Shown here: one piece after another, positions 32,822-40,208 of the stretch | Layout of the letters: every line of letters begins with the position of its first letter | How positions within the stretch are numbered: the stretch's first letter is position 1 | Made by a program: the position numbers and the translations under genes | Notes under the pieces: model-generated | What the model was told of the DNA's origin: nothing | What the model saw: the letters and a program-made list of their open reading frames with translations, nothing else | Databases searched by the model: none | From: Candidatus Omnitrophota bacterium | GTDB lineage: Bacteria; Omnitrophota; Gorgyraeia; Zapsychrales; Zapsychraceae | DNA: 41,624 nt | Assembly: GCA_029567025.1 (NCBI GenBank) | Contig: JAKQLT010000082.1 | Coordinates: 1-41,624, forward strand | Direction: 5' to 3'

Positions 32822-32854
32822 TTCGGAGGAAGAATTTATTATGAAAGGGGTTTT

Positions 32855-33409
32855 ATGGCTTACAAAAAACATGATAAAGCTTTAGTGGATGATGGCGCAA
32901 TAATTGGTGAAGGAACGCGCGTGTGGGCGCATACGCATATTCAAAATGGCGCAGTCGTCGGGAAAAATTGTAATATTTGTGACGGCACGTTTATCGAACG
33001 CGGCGCTGTTGTGGGAAATGATGTGACGATAAAACATAATGTTTCTATTTTTGATGGTGTGACCATTGAAGATAATGTGTTTATTGGATCAAATATTGCG
33101 TTTATTAATGACCGTTTCCCTCGAAGTCATATTGCGGATAACTGGAAGCTTGAAAAAACGTTAGTGAAAAAAGGTGCGACGCTTGGCGCGAATTCCGTTG
33201 TGATGTGCGGATTAACTATTGGCGAATATGCGGTTGTAGGCGCGGGAAGCGTTGTGACAAAAGATGTTCCTCCATACACAATCGTTGTCGGAAATCCGGC
33301 GAAACCGTTAGGTTTGGCGTGTATTTGTGGCGGGCGGCTTGATGAGAAACTTGCTTGTGCCTGTGGGAAAAAATATAAGAAAAAAGGAAAAAGTTTAGAA
33401 TCCGTTTAA
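32855..33409 (+). CDS. WbpD-like hexapeptide-repeat N-acetyltransferase
   Basis: 184 residues. It is a left-handed beta-helix enzyme with many imperfect hexapeptide repeats (about 15-150). The motif FINDRFPRSH (near 89-98) contains the conserved Asn-Asp region of UDP-3-amino uronate acetyltransferases. The last 30 residues add a C-rich tail with CICGG and CACGK that could bind zinc. It acetylates the 3-amino group, from acetyl-CoA, of the sugar made by the oxidoreductase and aminotransferase. Ribosome site AAAGGGG. The Cys tail is less common than the bare fold. Confidence 0.85.
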   Translation: MAYKKHDKALVDDGAIIGEGTRVWAHTHIQNGAVVGKNCNICDGTFIERGAVVGNDVTIKHNVSIFDGVTIEDNVFIGSNIAFINDRFPRSHIADNWKLEKTLVKKGATLGANSVVMCGLTIGEYAVVGAGSVVTKDVPPYTIVVGNPAKPLGLACICGGRLDEKLACACGKKYKKKGKSLESV

Positions 33410-33414
33410 TTGTT

Positions 33415-33560
33415 GTCATCCTGATTTGTTGTTGATAAAACCATCGGGATTTCATAACCGTCATCCTCGAATGGGTTAGTCGAGGATCCAGAATTTTTTA
33501 AATGGATTCCCGACAAGAAATTTCGGGAATGACAGTCGAGGTGGATTGCGGGAGAGACAG
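33415..33560. repeat. REP/MITE-like palindromic repeat in intergenic region
   Basis: The core element (33460-33533) begins GTCAT and ends ATGAC. It holds two internal stems: CCTCGA (33465-33470) with TCGAGG (33480-33485), and ATTCCCGA (33506-33513) with TCGGGAAT (33523-33530). Degenerate partial copies flank it (GTCATCCTGA at 33415-33424; GACAGTCGAGG, from 33531). It resembles the dispersed GTCATTCCCG-type repeats common in many bacterial genomes. It fills most of the 190-bp gap before the GT2 gene. Confidence 0.7.
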
Positions 33561-33599
33561 TTAGGGTAAGCATTAATAGAGAGATTAGGAAGAATTAAA

Positions 33600-34337
33600 A
33601 TGCATAAAATTCTTGTTTGTCCGGTGGCGTTTAATGAGCATGTGAAATTAAAAAGTGTGATTACGCGGTTTCTACAAAGCCCTGTGCGCGAGCGCGCTGA
33701 TTATTTAGTTGTGGATGACGGATCAACCGACGGAACAACACAGATGATTCAGTCATTTGCAAAAGATGGCGTTATGACCATTAAACATCCTTCTCAGGAA
33801 GGTGTTGGCTCTGCTATTCGAACAGCGATTCAATACGCGCGGCAAAAACATTATGCTATTTTGGTTATTATGGCAGGCAACGATAAAGATAATCCGAATG
33901 AAATTCCGCGTTTGATCGAACCGATTTTAAACGATGGTTATGATTTTGTCCAAGGTTCGCGCCATGTGTCAAAAAAAGAAGGCGGTATGGGCGGGGATAT
34001 GCCGTTTTATCGAAAACTTGCGACCAAGCTTCATCCGTTTTTAATGTCGATTTTTACAGGAAGAAAATTGACAGATACCACAAACGGTTTTCGCGCGTTT
34101 CGGTTATCATTATTCGATGATAATCGTATCAACATTCATCAAGAATGGCTGAATCATTATGAGTTGGAACCATACTTGCTTTTTAAAACAATCACGTTAG
34201 GATATAAGTTTAAAGAAGTGCCAGTCACTAAGATTTATCCGCCGAAAAAGTTAGGTTACACTAAAATGAAGCCGCTTATCGGTTGGTGGAGTATTTTAAA
34301 ACCAGTATTTTATTTAGGATTAAGGATAAAAAAATAA
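33600..34337 (+). CDS. family 2 glycosyltransferase (soluble DPM1-like)
   Basis: 245 residues. GT-A fold with VVDDGSTDGT near residue 38 and MAGNDKDNP near 91 in the DxD position. Unlike the enzyme at 15412 it has no membrane helices at the end. It is probably a sugar transferase to polyprenyl phosphate or to the growing glycan. It comes after the repeat region and 2 bp before the methyltransferase gene. Confidence 0.87.
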   Translation: MHKILVCPVAFNEHVKLKSVITRFLQSPVRERADYLVVDDGSTDGTTQMIQSFAKDGVMTIKHPSQEGVGSAIRTAIQYARQKHYAILVIMAGNDKDNPNEIPRLIEPILNDGYDFVQGSRHVSKKEGGMGGDMPFYRKLATKLHPFLMSIFTGRKLTDTTNGFRAFRLSLFDDNRINIHQEWLNHYELEPYLLFKTITLGYKFKEVPVTKIYPPKKLGYTKMKPLIGWWSILKPVFYLGLRIKK

Positions 34338-34338
34338 G

Positions 34339-35061
34339 ATGAAACTTTATGGAAAAAATTCAGTTTTGGAGCGCTTGCGTTATCATCCCTACACTATTAG
34401 TAAGATTTATTTAGAAGAAGGAGTGGAGGGATTAACGCCTATTTTTAAGAAAGCCAAAGAAAAAAATATTCCGATTATCAGCATGCCTGGATCTAAAATG
34501 ATAAAAATCGCTCGTAATAAAAATACACAGGGCGTGATTGCGGACGTCGAGGATTTTGTTTATAAGGATTATACAGAAATACTCGAGGATGCTTTAAAGA
34601 AAAAAAGGACGCTTGTGTTTTTAGATTCGCTTAATGATCCGCAGAATTTAGGCGCGATTATAAGAAGCTTAGCGTGTTTAGGGCATTTTTCGATTATCTT
34701 GCCGTCCCATGATTCTGTTGAGGTCACGGAAGTTGTTTTACGCGTTGCTTCCGGCGGCGATACGAATGTCCCGATCGCTAAAGTAGCTAATCTCAATCAA
34801 GCCATCATTCGTGCTAAAGAACAAGGTTTTCATATTGTAGGGACTGTTGTGGGCGCGGAAAAATCGTTATTTGATTTCACATTTCCTTTCCCGTTAGGAA
34901 TTGTGATCGGTTCGGAACAAAAAGGCATTCGTGGGGTTATTCGAGAAAAAGTCGATTCTGAAATTAATATCCCGATGGCTGTTGGGACTTTATCATTAAA
35001 CGTGGCGCAGGCTACAACAATTTTTTGCTATGAAATTACAAAACAAAAAAAGAACAGATAA
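34339..35061 (+). CDS. SpoU-family rRNA/tRNA 2'-O-methyltransferase (RlmB/TrmH-like)
   Basis: 240 residues. An N-terminal substrate-binding domain (about 1-75) is followed by the SPOUT trefoil-knot domain with the three motifs DSLNDPQNLGAIIRS, IGSEQKGIR and IPMAVGTLSLNVAQA. It methylates a ribose 2'-OH using SAM. The layout with the extra N-terminal domain fits RlmB (23S G2251) better than TrmH, but the exact target is inferred. It overlaps the next gene by 32 bp. Confidence 0.87.
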   Translation: MKLYGKNSVLERLRYHPYTISKIYLEEGVEGLTPIFKKAKEKNIPIISMPGSKMIKIARNKNTQGVIADVEDFVYKDYTEILEDALKKKRTLVFLDSLNDPQNLGAIIRSLACLGHFSIILPSHDSVEVTEVVLRVASGGDTNVPIAKVANLNQAIIRAKEQGFHIVGTVVGAEKSLFDFTFPFPLGIVIGSEQKGIRGVIREKVDSEINIPMAVGTLSLNVAQATTIFCYEITKQKKNR

Positions 35062-35650
35062 GAAAAAAAATACGGATACGCTTTTAACCGGGCTTAATTT
35101 ATTCGCAGAGGCCGGACTTTTAAAACATATTAAACGCAGTGGTTGGTGGGTTGCTGGCATCAAAAATCCGGAAAGTGTGGCTGAGCATTCTTTTCGTTGT
35201 GCGATTATGGCGTATTATATTGCCCATTGTGAAGGCGTGGATCCTTACAAAGCATTAGTGATGGCGCTTTTTAATGATATCCATGAAGCCCGCATTAACG
35301 ATTTGCATAAAATGGGGCATTATTATATTGATTTTAAAGAAGCGGAAAAAAAAGTTTATAAAGATCAGATTCAGCATTTAAATAAGAATGTTAAAGAAGA
35401 GATGCTTATTTCCCGTCTTGATTATGAGCAGCAGAAAACAAAAGAAAGCATTGTGGCGCGGGATGCGGATATTTTAGAATGTTTATTGCAGGCCAAAGAA
35501 TATTTAGATAGCGGGCATAAAAAGGCTGAGAAATTTTTTCAAAAAGCGCCGGATCATTTAAAAACAAAAACAGCACAAAGAATGTGGCAGAAAATAAAGG
35601 AATGGGACAGTTCTTCGTGGTGGGAACAAGTTGTTAAATTTGAACGATGA
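35030..35650 (+). CDS. HD-domain phosphohydrolase-like protein with altered HD motif
   Basis: 206 residues, similar to YfbR/HDDC2 nucleotidases (AEHSFR with H53; RDAD with D145 and D147). The defining His-Asp pair reads Asn82-Asp83 (codons AAT GAT), so one metal ligand is replaced, although the following HEARINDLHK matches the family well. Members dephosphorylate deoxynucleoside monophosphates. Activity here is uncertain. It starts inside the methyltransferase gene (32-bp overlap) and overlaps the next gene by 4 bp. Confidence 0.75.
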   Translation: MKLQNKKRTDKKKNTDTLLTGLNLFAEAGLLKHIKRSGWWVAGIKNPESVAEHSFRCAIMAYYIAHCEGVDPYKALVMALFNDIHEARINDLHKMGHYYIDFKEAEKKVYKDQIQHLNKNVKEEMLISRLDYEQQKTKESIVARDADILECLLQAKEYLDSGHKKAEKFFQKAPDHLKTKTAQRMWQKIKEWDSSSWWEQVVKFER

Positions 35651-36441
35651 AATTATATTTTAATAACATTATTTTAAAAAAGTTTTTTCTTTTATTGATG
35701 AGTTCGTTTTTATTTTTAACGGGCTGTGGAACGATTATGTATAATGCCGCCACACAACGTAAAGAATTTATTATGATCTCAACTCAAGAAGAGATCAGTA
35801 TGGGTAATAATCTTCACACAGGGCTTTTAAAAGAGTTTAAATTGTCACAAAACAAAGAACAGGCGGATCGCTTAAAGCGTATTGGGGCAAAAGTAGCCCT
35901 GGTCTCTGACCGCCAAGATTATAAATATCAATTTTTTCTTATTGAAAAAGAGGAACTGAATGCTTTTACAACGCCTGGCGGCAATATTTATGTTTATACA
36001 GGGCTTATGAATAAATTGCAAAGTGATGAAGCTATAGCGGGTGTTATTGCTCATGAAATCGGCCATTGTGCGGCGCGTCATGTGGTTAAGAAATATCAGG
36101 CTAGCGTCGGATATGACACCCTGGCATCGCTTATTTTAAATAATTTAAAAATGAGTGCCGCGACTAAACAAGTCGTTTCATTAAGTTCTAGTACTTTAAT
36201 GAATTTGGTTTTTTCTTCTTATAGCCGTCAGGATGAATATGAGGCTGACCGTTTAGCCGTGAAATATATGTATTTATCATGGCTTAATCCTGAGGGGATG
36301 GTAGAGGCGCTTCAGCTTTTGAAAAAAGAATCTCAAGGATCTGAAGGCCTTCTTATTTTAAGAAGCCATCCTTTTTTAGATGATCGCATCAAGGCTGTTA
36401 AAGAAGAAATTAAAAAAGTTCAAACGCAGTATCAATCCTAA
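35647..36441 (+). CDS. M48-family metalloprotease lipoprotein (BepA/LoiP-like)
   Basis: 264 residues. The signal sequence ends in a proper lipobox LTGC with C27 as the lipidated residue. The zinc site is HEIGH (H136, E137, H140) and the third ligand is the Glu of YSRQDEYEADRLAV. TPGGNIYVYTGL is the typical edge-strand motif. It is expected in the periplasm, anchored to a membrane, for outer-membrane protein quality control. The start overlaps the previous gene by 4 bp. Confidence 0.92.
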   Translation: MKLYFNNIILKKFFLLLMSSFLFLTGCGTIMYNAATQRKEFIMISTQEEISMGNNLHTGLLKEFKLSQNKEQADRLKRIGAKVALVSDRQDYKYQFFLIEKEELNAFTTPGGNIYVYTGLMNKLQSDEAIAGVIAHEIGHCAARHVVKKYQASVGYDTLASLILNNLKMSAATKQVVSLSSSTLMNLVFSSYSRQDEYEADRLAVKYMYLSWLNPEGMVEALQLLKKESQGSEGLLILRSHPFLDDRIKAVKEEIKKVQTQYQS

Positions 36442-36469
36442 AAAAGAGAACGATTTTTCAGTTTCTGTT

Positions 36470-36496
36470 TTGACATTAAAAAATCAGTGATAGAAT
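36470..36496 (+). promoter_or_regulatory. promoter of the phosphorelay cluster
   Basis: A perfect TTGACA (36470-36475), a short 15-bp spacer and an extended -10, TGATAGAAT (36488-36496). The start site would be about 36503, 0-2 nt before the ATG at 36505, so the message would be leaderless or nearly so. Confidence 0.5.
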
Positions 36497-36504
36497 ATCT
36501 AACT

Positions 36505-36798
36505 ATGGAACGTATTGGATTAGCTGCAAGTAAAATTTCTAAAGGCAATCTTCTTTTTTACAACATTTATGTTGTTTTGATATCGTCACTTTTTGCCTTT
36601 TTTGTTTTTACGGTGACGGGAGCAACGGTTGTTTTTGCTTTAGTCTTGGTGTCTTATCTGGGGCATGGAATTATGGGATTTAGTTTTGAAGAAAAGTGGC
36701 CATCCATTTTATCGTTTTGCATGATATCGTTAACGATCATGGCAGCTTTATTTAATATGTTGGCCATATCCAGGAATGTTAAATTAAAAAAAGAATAA
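36505..36798 (+). CDS. small hypothetical membrane protein
   Basis: 97 residues from ATG 36505 (a GTG at 36487 is possible but lies inside the predicted promoter). Three hydrophobic helices (about 16-36, 38-58 and 70-90) end in a basic KLKKE tail. No family recognised. It is 3 bp before the hybrid kinase gene, which has no membrane helix of its own. A membrane partner or sensor for that kinase is therefore a reasonable guess, without direct evidence. Confidence 0.65.
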   Translation: MERIGLAASKISKGNLLFYNIYVVLISSLFAFFVFTVTGATVVFALVLVSYLGHGIMGFSFEEKWPSILSFCMISLTIMAALFNMLAISRNVKLKKE

Positions 36799-36801
36799 AA
36801 A

Positions 36802-39117
36802 ATGCCTTACGGTCATATTGATTTTAAAGCCTTAGTCGAACGTTTGCGTATTGGAATTTTTTGCAGCACTTTGGGTGCGAATGCGAAATTTCTTGACGTC
36901 AATGAATCTTTCTCTAAGATTTTAGGATATTCCCACCAGGAAATCTCTCGAAAAAAAGTCAAAGATCTTTTTGTCCATCGGGGAGATTACATTTTCTTTA
37001 CTAAAAGTCTAAAAGCCGATAAGCGAATTAATAGTTTTGAGGTTTGTTTAAAAGGCAAAGGCCATCGCTCTATTTGGTGTATTTTATCCGCTATTGCGGT
37101 TTTAAATGAGAAGGGGAAGGTCCTTCGGATTGACGCGCGATTTGAAGATATTACAGCGCGTAAAAAGATTGAACGAGAACTTATTGAATCAAAAGAAATT
37201 TTTAAGACCGTTTTTGATAATACGGCCGCAACTATTACAGTAACAGATAAAAATGAAAAGATTGTTGCATGGAATCCTTTCGCAGAGAAAATGCTTGGAA
37301 TGACTAAAGAAGATCTTTTTAATATGCCGGTTAAGGATTTGTATCCTCCTGAAGAATGGCGCCGTCTGAGAAGTTTTCGTATTCGACGCAAAGGAATGCT
37401 TTCGGATATTGAAACGAAGATTTATAAGAGAAATAAAGAGATTCTGGATGTTGGGGTTTCCATTTCCGTTTTAAAAGATGCCGAAGGCAATGTGACAGGC
37501 GCTATTGGGATCATTCGGGATATTACGAATCAAAAAGCCGCAGAACGAAAGATTAAAGAATCAGAAAATAAGATTCGAGTTATTTTGGATAATTCCGCTG
37601 CTGCCATCACGTTAACGGATGATCAAGAGAGGATTGTCTCTTGGAATAAATTTACAGAAAATCTTTTGGGAATGAAAGATAAAGATCTTTATTTAAGGCC
37701 TGTTAAGAGTTTATATCCCCCAGAGGAATGGAAGAGAATTCGTTCTGAAGATATTCGAAAACTCGGATCGAAACATCATTTTGAAACAAAAGTTTTAAAG
37801 AAAGATAATGAGGCTATTGATGTTGATTTATCGGTTAATGTGCTTCGAAACGCCAATGATGAGATTATAGGTTCTGTGGGCATTTTTCAGGATATTACAG
37901 AACAGAAAAAAGCCAAAGAAATTCTTGTTCAGGCAAGAATAGCCGCGGAATCAGCGAACACCACGAAAAGTTTATTCTTGGCGAATATGTCTCATGAAGT
38001 TCGTACGCCGATGAATACGATTCTTGGAATGCTGGATTTAACGCTTGATACGCCGCTTAATGATGAACAGAAAGATAATATTGTCGTGGCTAAAGAGGCG
38101 GCCAAGAATTTATTAAATTTATTAAATGATATTTTGGATCTTTCTCGTGTTGAGGCCGGTAAAATTAAATTAGAGAATATTGAGTTTCATTTGCCTAATG
38201 TGATTAAAAATGTTTGTAAAGGCATGGCGGTTCTCGCTCGAGACAAGAAATTAGAAATTGTTTTTTTTGTTGATCCGCAAGTCCCTGTTCTTCTTAAGGG
38301 CGATCCGCTACGATTGCGTCAAATCTTGATTAATTTGATTAATAATGCGATTAAATTTACACATGCTGGAAATATCACTATTGGAGTTGAGAAAGTTTCT
38401 CAGGCAAACAAGCAGGTTGTCTTAAAATTTTCTGTTAAAGATCAGGGTATAGGAATTCCTAAAGAGCGCCAAAATAAACTTTTCGAGATTTTTAGCCAGG
38501 TTGATGATTCAACGACAAGAAAATATGGTGGTACGGGATTAGGGCTGGCTATCTGTAAGCGTTTGGTTGAGATGATGTCTGGAAAGATTTGGGTTGAGAG
38601 CGATGAAGGAAAAGGAAGCACTTTTTTCTTTAATCCAGAGTTTGAAGTGGTGGATAAAGATCCTAATGCCTTTCTTTTAGATCAAGACGCGCCAACAGTT
38701 GATGAGAAATTTGTAGAGGAAAAATTAAAGGGGTTAAGAATTCTTTTAGCTGAAGATAACATTGTCAATCAGCGGATGACAGTGAAGATATTGGAAAAAC
38801 AAGGATGGTTTGTTGAAGCCGTTGATAATGGACAGGCCGTTTTAGATAAATTAGACCAGGCGCATTTTGATGTCGTTTTAATGGATTCACAAATGCCGAT
38901 TATGGATGGGTTTGAAGCAACAAAAATGATCCGCCGTAATGAAGAAAAAACAGGAAAACATGTTTTTATTGTGGCTTTAACAGGACGCGCTATGGAAGAA
39001 GATAAGCAAAGATGTTTTGATTTAGGCATGGATGGTTTTGTGGCCAAGCCGATTGACCGGAAAAAACTTTTTGAAGAAATCGCTAATCTTTTTAAAAAAG
39101 GAAAAAATCATGAATGA
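36802..39117 (+). CDS. hybrid sensor histidine kinase with three PAS domains and a receiver
   Basis: 771 residues, predicted soluble. Order: PAS 1 (about 10-125), PAS 2 (133-250), PAS 3 (257-375), dimerisation/phosphoacceptor domain with H398 in MSHEVRTPMN, ATPase domain (about 500-620) with NAIKFT, DQGIGIP and GGTGLGLAI, then a receiver (about 647-768) with phospho-acceptor D695 and Lys in VAKPID. PAS 2 and 3 are recent-looking duplicates: both contain LYPPEEW at matching positions. The phosphate would go from H398 to D695 and then to the Hpt protein encoded next (8-bp overlap). No output regulator is in the window. Confidence 0.95.
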   Translation: MPYGHIDFKALVERLRIGIFCSTLGANAKFLDVNESFSKILGYSHQEISRKKVKDLFVHRGDYIFFTKSLKADKRINSFEVCLKGKGHRSIWCILSAIAVLNEKGKVLRIDARFEDITARKKIERELIESKEIFKTVFDNTAATITVTDKNEKIVAWNPFAEKMLGMTKEDLFNMPVKDLYPPEEWRRLRSFRIRRKGMLSDIETKIYKRNKEILDVGVSISVLKDAEGNVTGAIGIIRDITNQKAAERKIKESENKIRVILDNSAAAITLTDDQERIVSWNKFTENLLGMKDKDLYLRPVKSLYPPEEWKRIRSEDIRKLGSKHHFETKVLKKDNEAIDVDLSVNVLRNANDEIIGSVGIFQDITEQKKAKEILVQARIAAESANTTKSLFLANMSHEVRTPMNTILGMLDLTLDTPLNDEQKDNIVVAKEAAKNLLNLLNDILDLSRVEAGKIKLENIEFHLPNVIKNVCKGMAVLARDKKLEIVFFVDPQVPVLLKGDPLRLRQILINLINNAIKFTHAGNITIGVEKVSQANKQVVLKFSVKDQGIGIPKERQNKLFEIFSQVDDSTTRKYGGTGLGLAICKRLVEMMSGKIWVESDEGKGSTFFFNPEFEVVDKDPNAFLLDQDAPTVDEKFVEEKLKGLRILLAEDNIVNQRMTVKILEKQGWFVEAVDNGQAVLDKLDQAHFDVVLMDSQMPIMDGFEATKMIRRNEEKTGKHVFIVALTGRAMEEDKQRCFDLGMDGFVAKPIDRKKLFEEIANLFKKGKNHE

Positions 39118-39463
39118 GGATTTATTTGATGTCAAAGAATTTTTAGAACGTGTTCAAGATGATAAAGAGCTTTTAGTTGAACTTATTGGTATTTATTTGG
39201 AAGATTATGAAGGCAAGCGTAAAATATTAGGAGAAGCCATCGTTAATAATGATTATGAAGCAGTGCGAAGCGTGGCGCATTCTTTAAAAGGGTCTTCAGG
39301 GAATATTTCCGCGAAATCTTTACGCGAATTATTTTGGAAACTTGAAGATATGGGAAAAGCGAATAATTTAAATGGCGCGTCAGATCTTTTGCAGAAAGTG
39401 GATGGGATCTTCGAGCAATTCGTCAAGCGTGTTTCCAATTTAAAAGAAGAAATGGGTGTTTAA
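39110..39463 (+). CDS. stand-alone Hpt phosphotransfer protein
   Basis: 117 residues from ATG 39110, preceded by AAAAAAGGAAAAA; the frame is open to 39032 but that part is kinase gene. The Hpt signature VAHSLKGSSGNISAKSL carries the phospho-accepting His (near residue 59). It should take phosphate from the hybrid kinase receiver and pass it to an unlinked response regulator. It overlaps the kinase gene by 8 bp, so the two are translated together. Confidence 0.92.
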   Translation: MNEDLFDVKEFLERVQDDKELLVELIGIYLEDYEGKRKILGEAIVNNDYEAVRSVAHSLKGSSGNISAKSLRELFWKLEDMGKANNLNGASDLLQKVDGIFEQFVKRVSNLKEEMGV

Positions 39464-39497
39464 GTCCTTCCTTTTTTATCAGTTTTTATAATATAAC

Positions 39498-40208
39498 ATG
39501 ATGATTTCTATCGAGCTTATTATAGGCATTATTATTCTTGGCATTATTATAGCCGGGGTAGTTCTTTTTATTATTTCTCCGTCAGAAAAAGCTAAAAAGA
39601 AAAAACGTAAGGAAAAGGTTGAAGCAAGCGACAAAGAAAAAAACTTGGAAGAAAAAATATTGCGTTTAGAGAAAGCCCTTCATTCTTTAAGAGGTAAAGT
39701 TGTTTCTTTAGAAAATACTATTTCCGATAAAGAAAAACAGCTTTTAGAGGAAAAAGTCCAAATAAAGAATCTTCAAGAAAAGCTTCACAAAGAACATGAA
39801 TGGCTTGAAAAAGAACAAGGCGATATTGATAGGCGAGATAAAGAAGTCCATAAATTAAAAGAAGATATAAGGATGATCCAAGAAAGTTTTTCTCAAGAGC
39901 ATTCATTAACGCTACGGCTTCAGAAGGAATTAAAAGAATTTGAAGAGAAAAATCGAACGCTTAATGAACAGCGTAGAGCTGTCGAGGCAGAAAACGCACA
40001 ATTGAAAGCTAAAAATGAGGTTTATCAATTAGAGTTATCTCAAATGAAAAAAGAAAACATTGAGTTTAAGAAACAAAAAGAAGATACTGCGTGGGTTGCC
40101 AAGACAGATTATGTCCTTCTAGAACAGCGATTACGGGAGAAAGAAAGTCAATTAAAACGATTATTACGAGAAACACAACCCCCCCCCAACACAACAGAGA
40201 ATGCCTAA
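39498..40208 (+). CDS. membrane-anchored coiled-coil protein
   Basis: 236 residues. One N-terminal membrane helix (about 5-27), a basic stretch, then a long charged coiled coil (about 45-215) rich in Lys, Glu and Leu, and a short Pro/Thr tail QPPPNTTENA. The tail is encoded by a C9 run (40179-40187). No Shine-Dalgarno is seen; a perfect TATAAT (39487-39492) ends 5 nt before the ATG, so the message may be leaderless. It follows the phosphorelay genes and overlaps the aminotransferase gene by 8 bp. Function unknown. Confidence 0.75.
   Translation: MMISIELIIGIIILGIIIAGVVLFIISPSEKAKKKKRKEKVEASDKEKNLEEKILRLEKALHSLRGKVVSLENTISDKEKQLLEEKVQIKNLQEKLHKEHEWLEKEQGDIDRRDKEVHKLKEDIRMIQESFSQEHSLTLRLQKELKEFEEKNRTLNEQRRAVEAENAQLKAKNEVYQLELSQMKKENIEFKKQKEDTAWVAKTDYVLLEQRLREKESQLKRLLRETQPPPNTTENA
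40179..40187 (+). repeat. C9 homopolymer at a gene junction
   Basis: Nine C in a row in an AT-rich genome, 13 bases before the aminotransferase ATG. As written, the coiled-coil frame ends at 40208. If one C is lost, that frame continues without a stop into the aminotransferase frame and fuses the two proteins; if one is gained, it is extended to 40282. Confidence 0.85.

Noticed and set aside
39032..39109. Upstream extension of the Hpt frame
   Set aside because: It lies in the receiver domain of the hybrid kinase gene; ATG 39110 has a ribosome site and gives a normal Hpt length.
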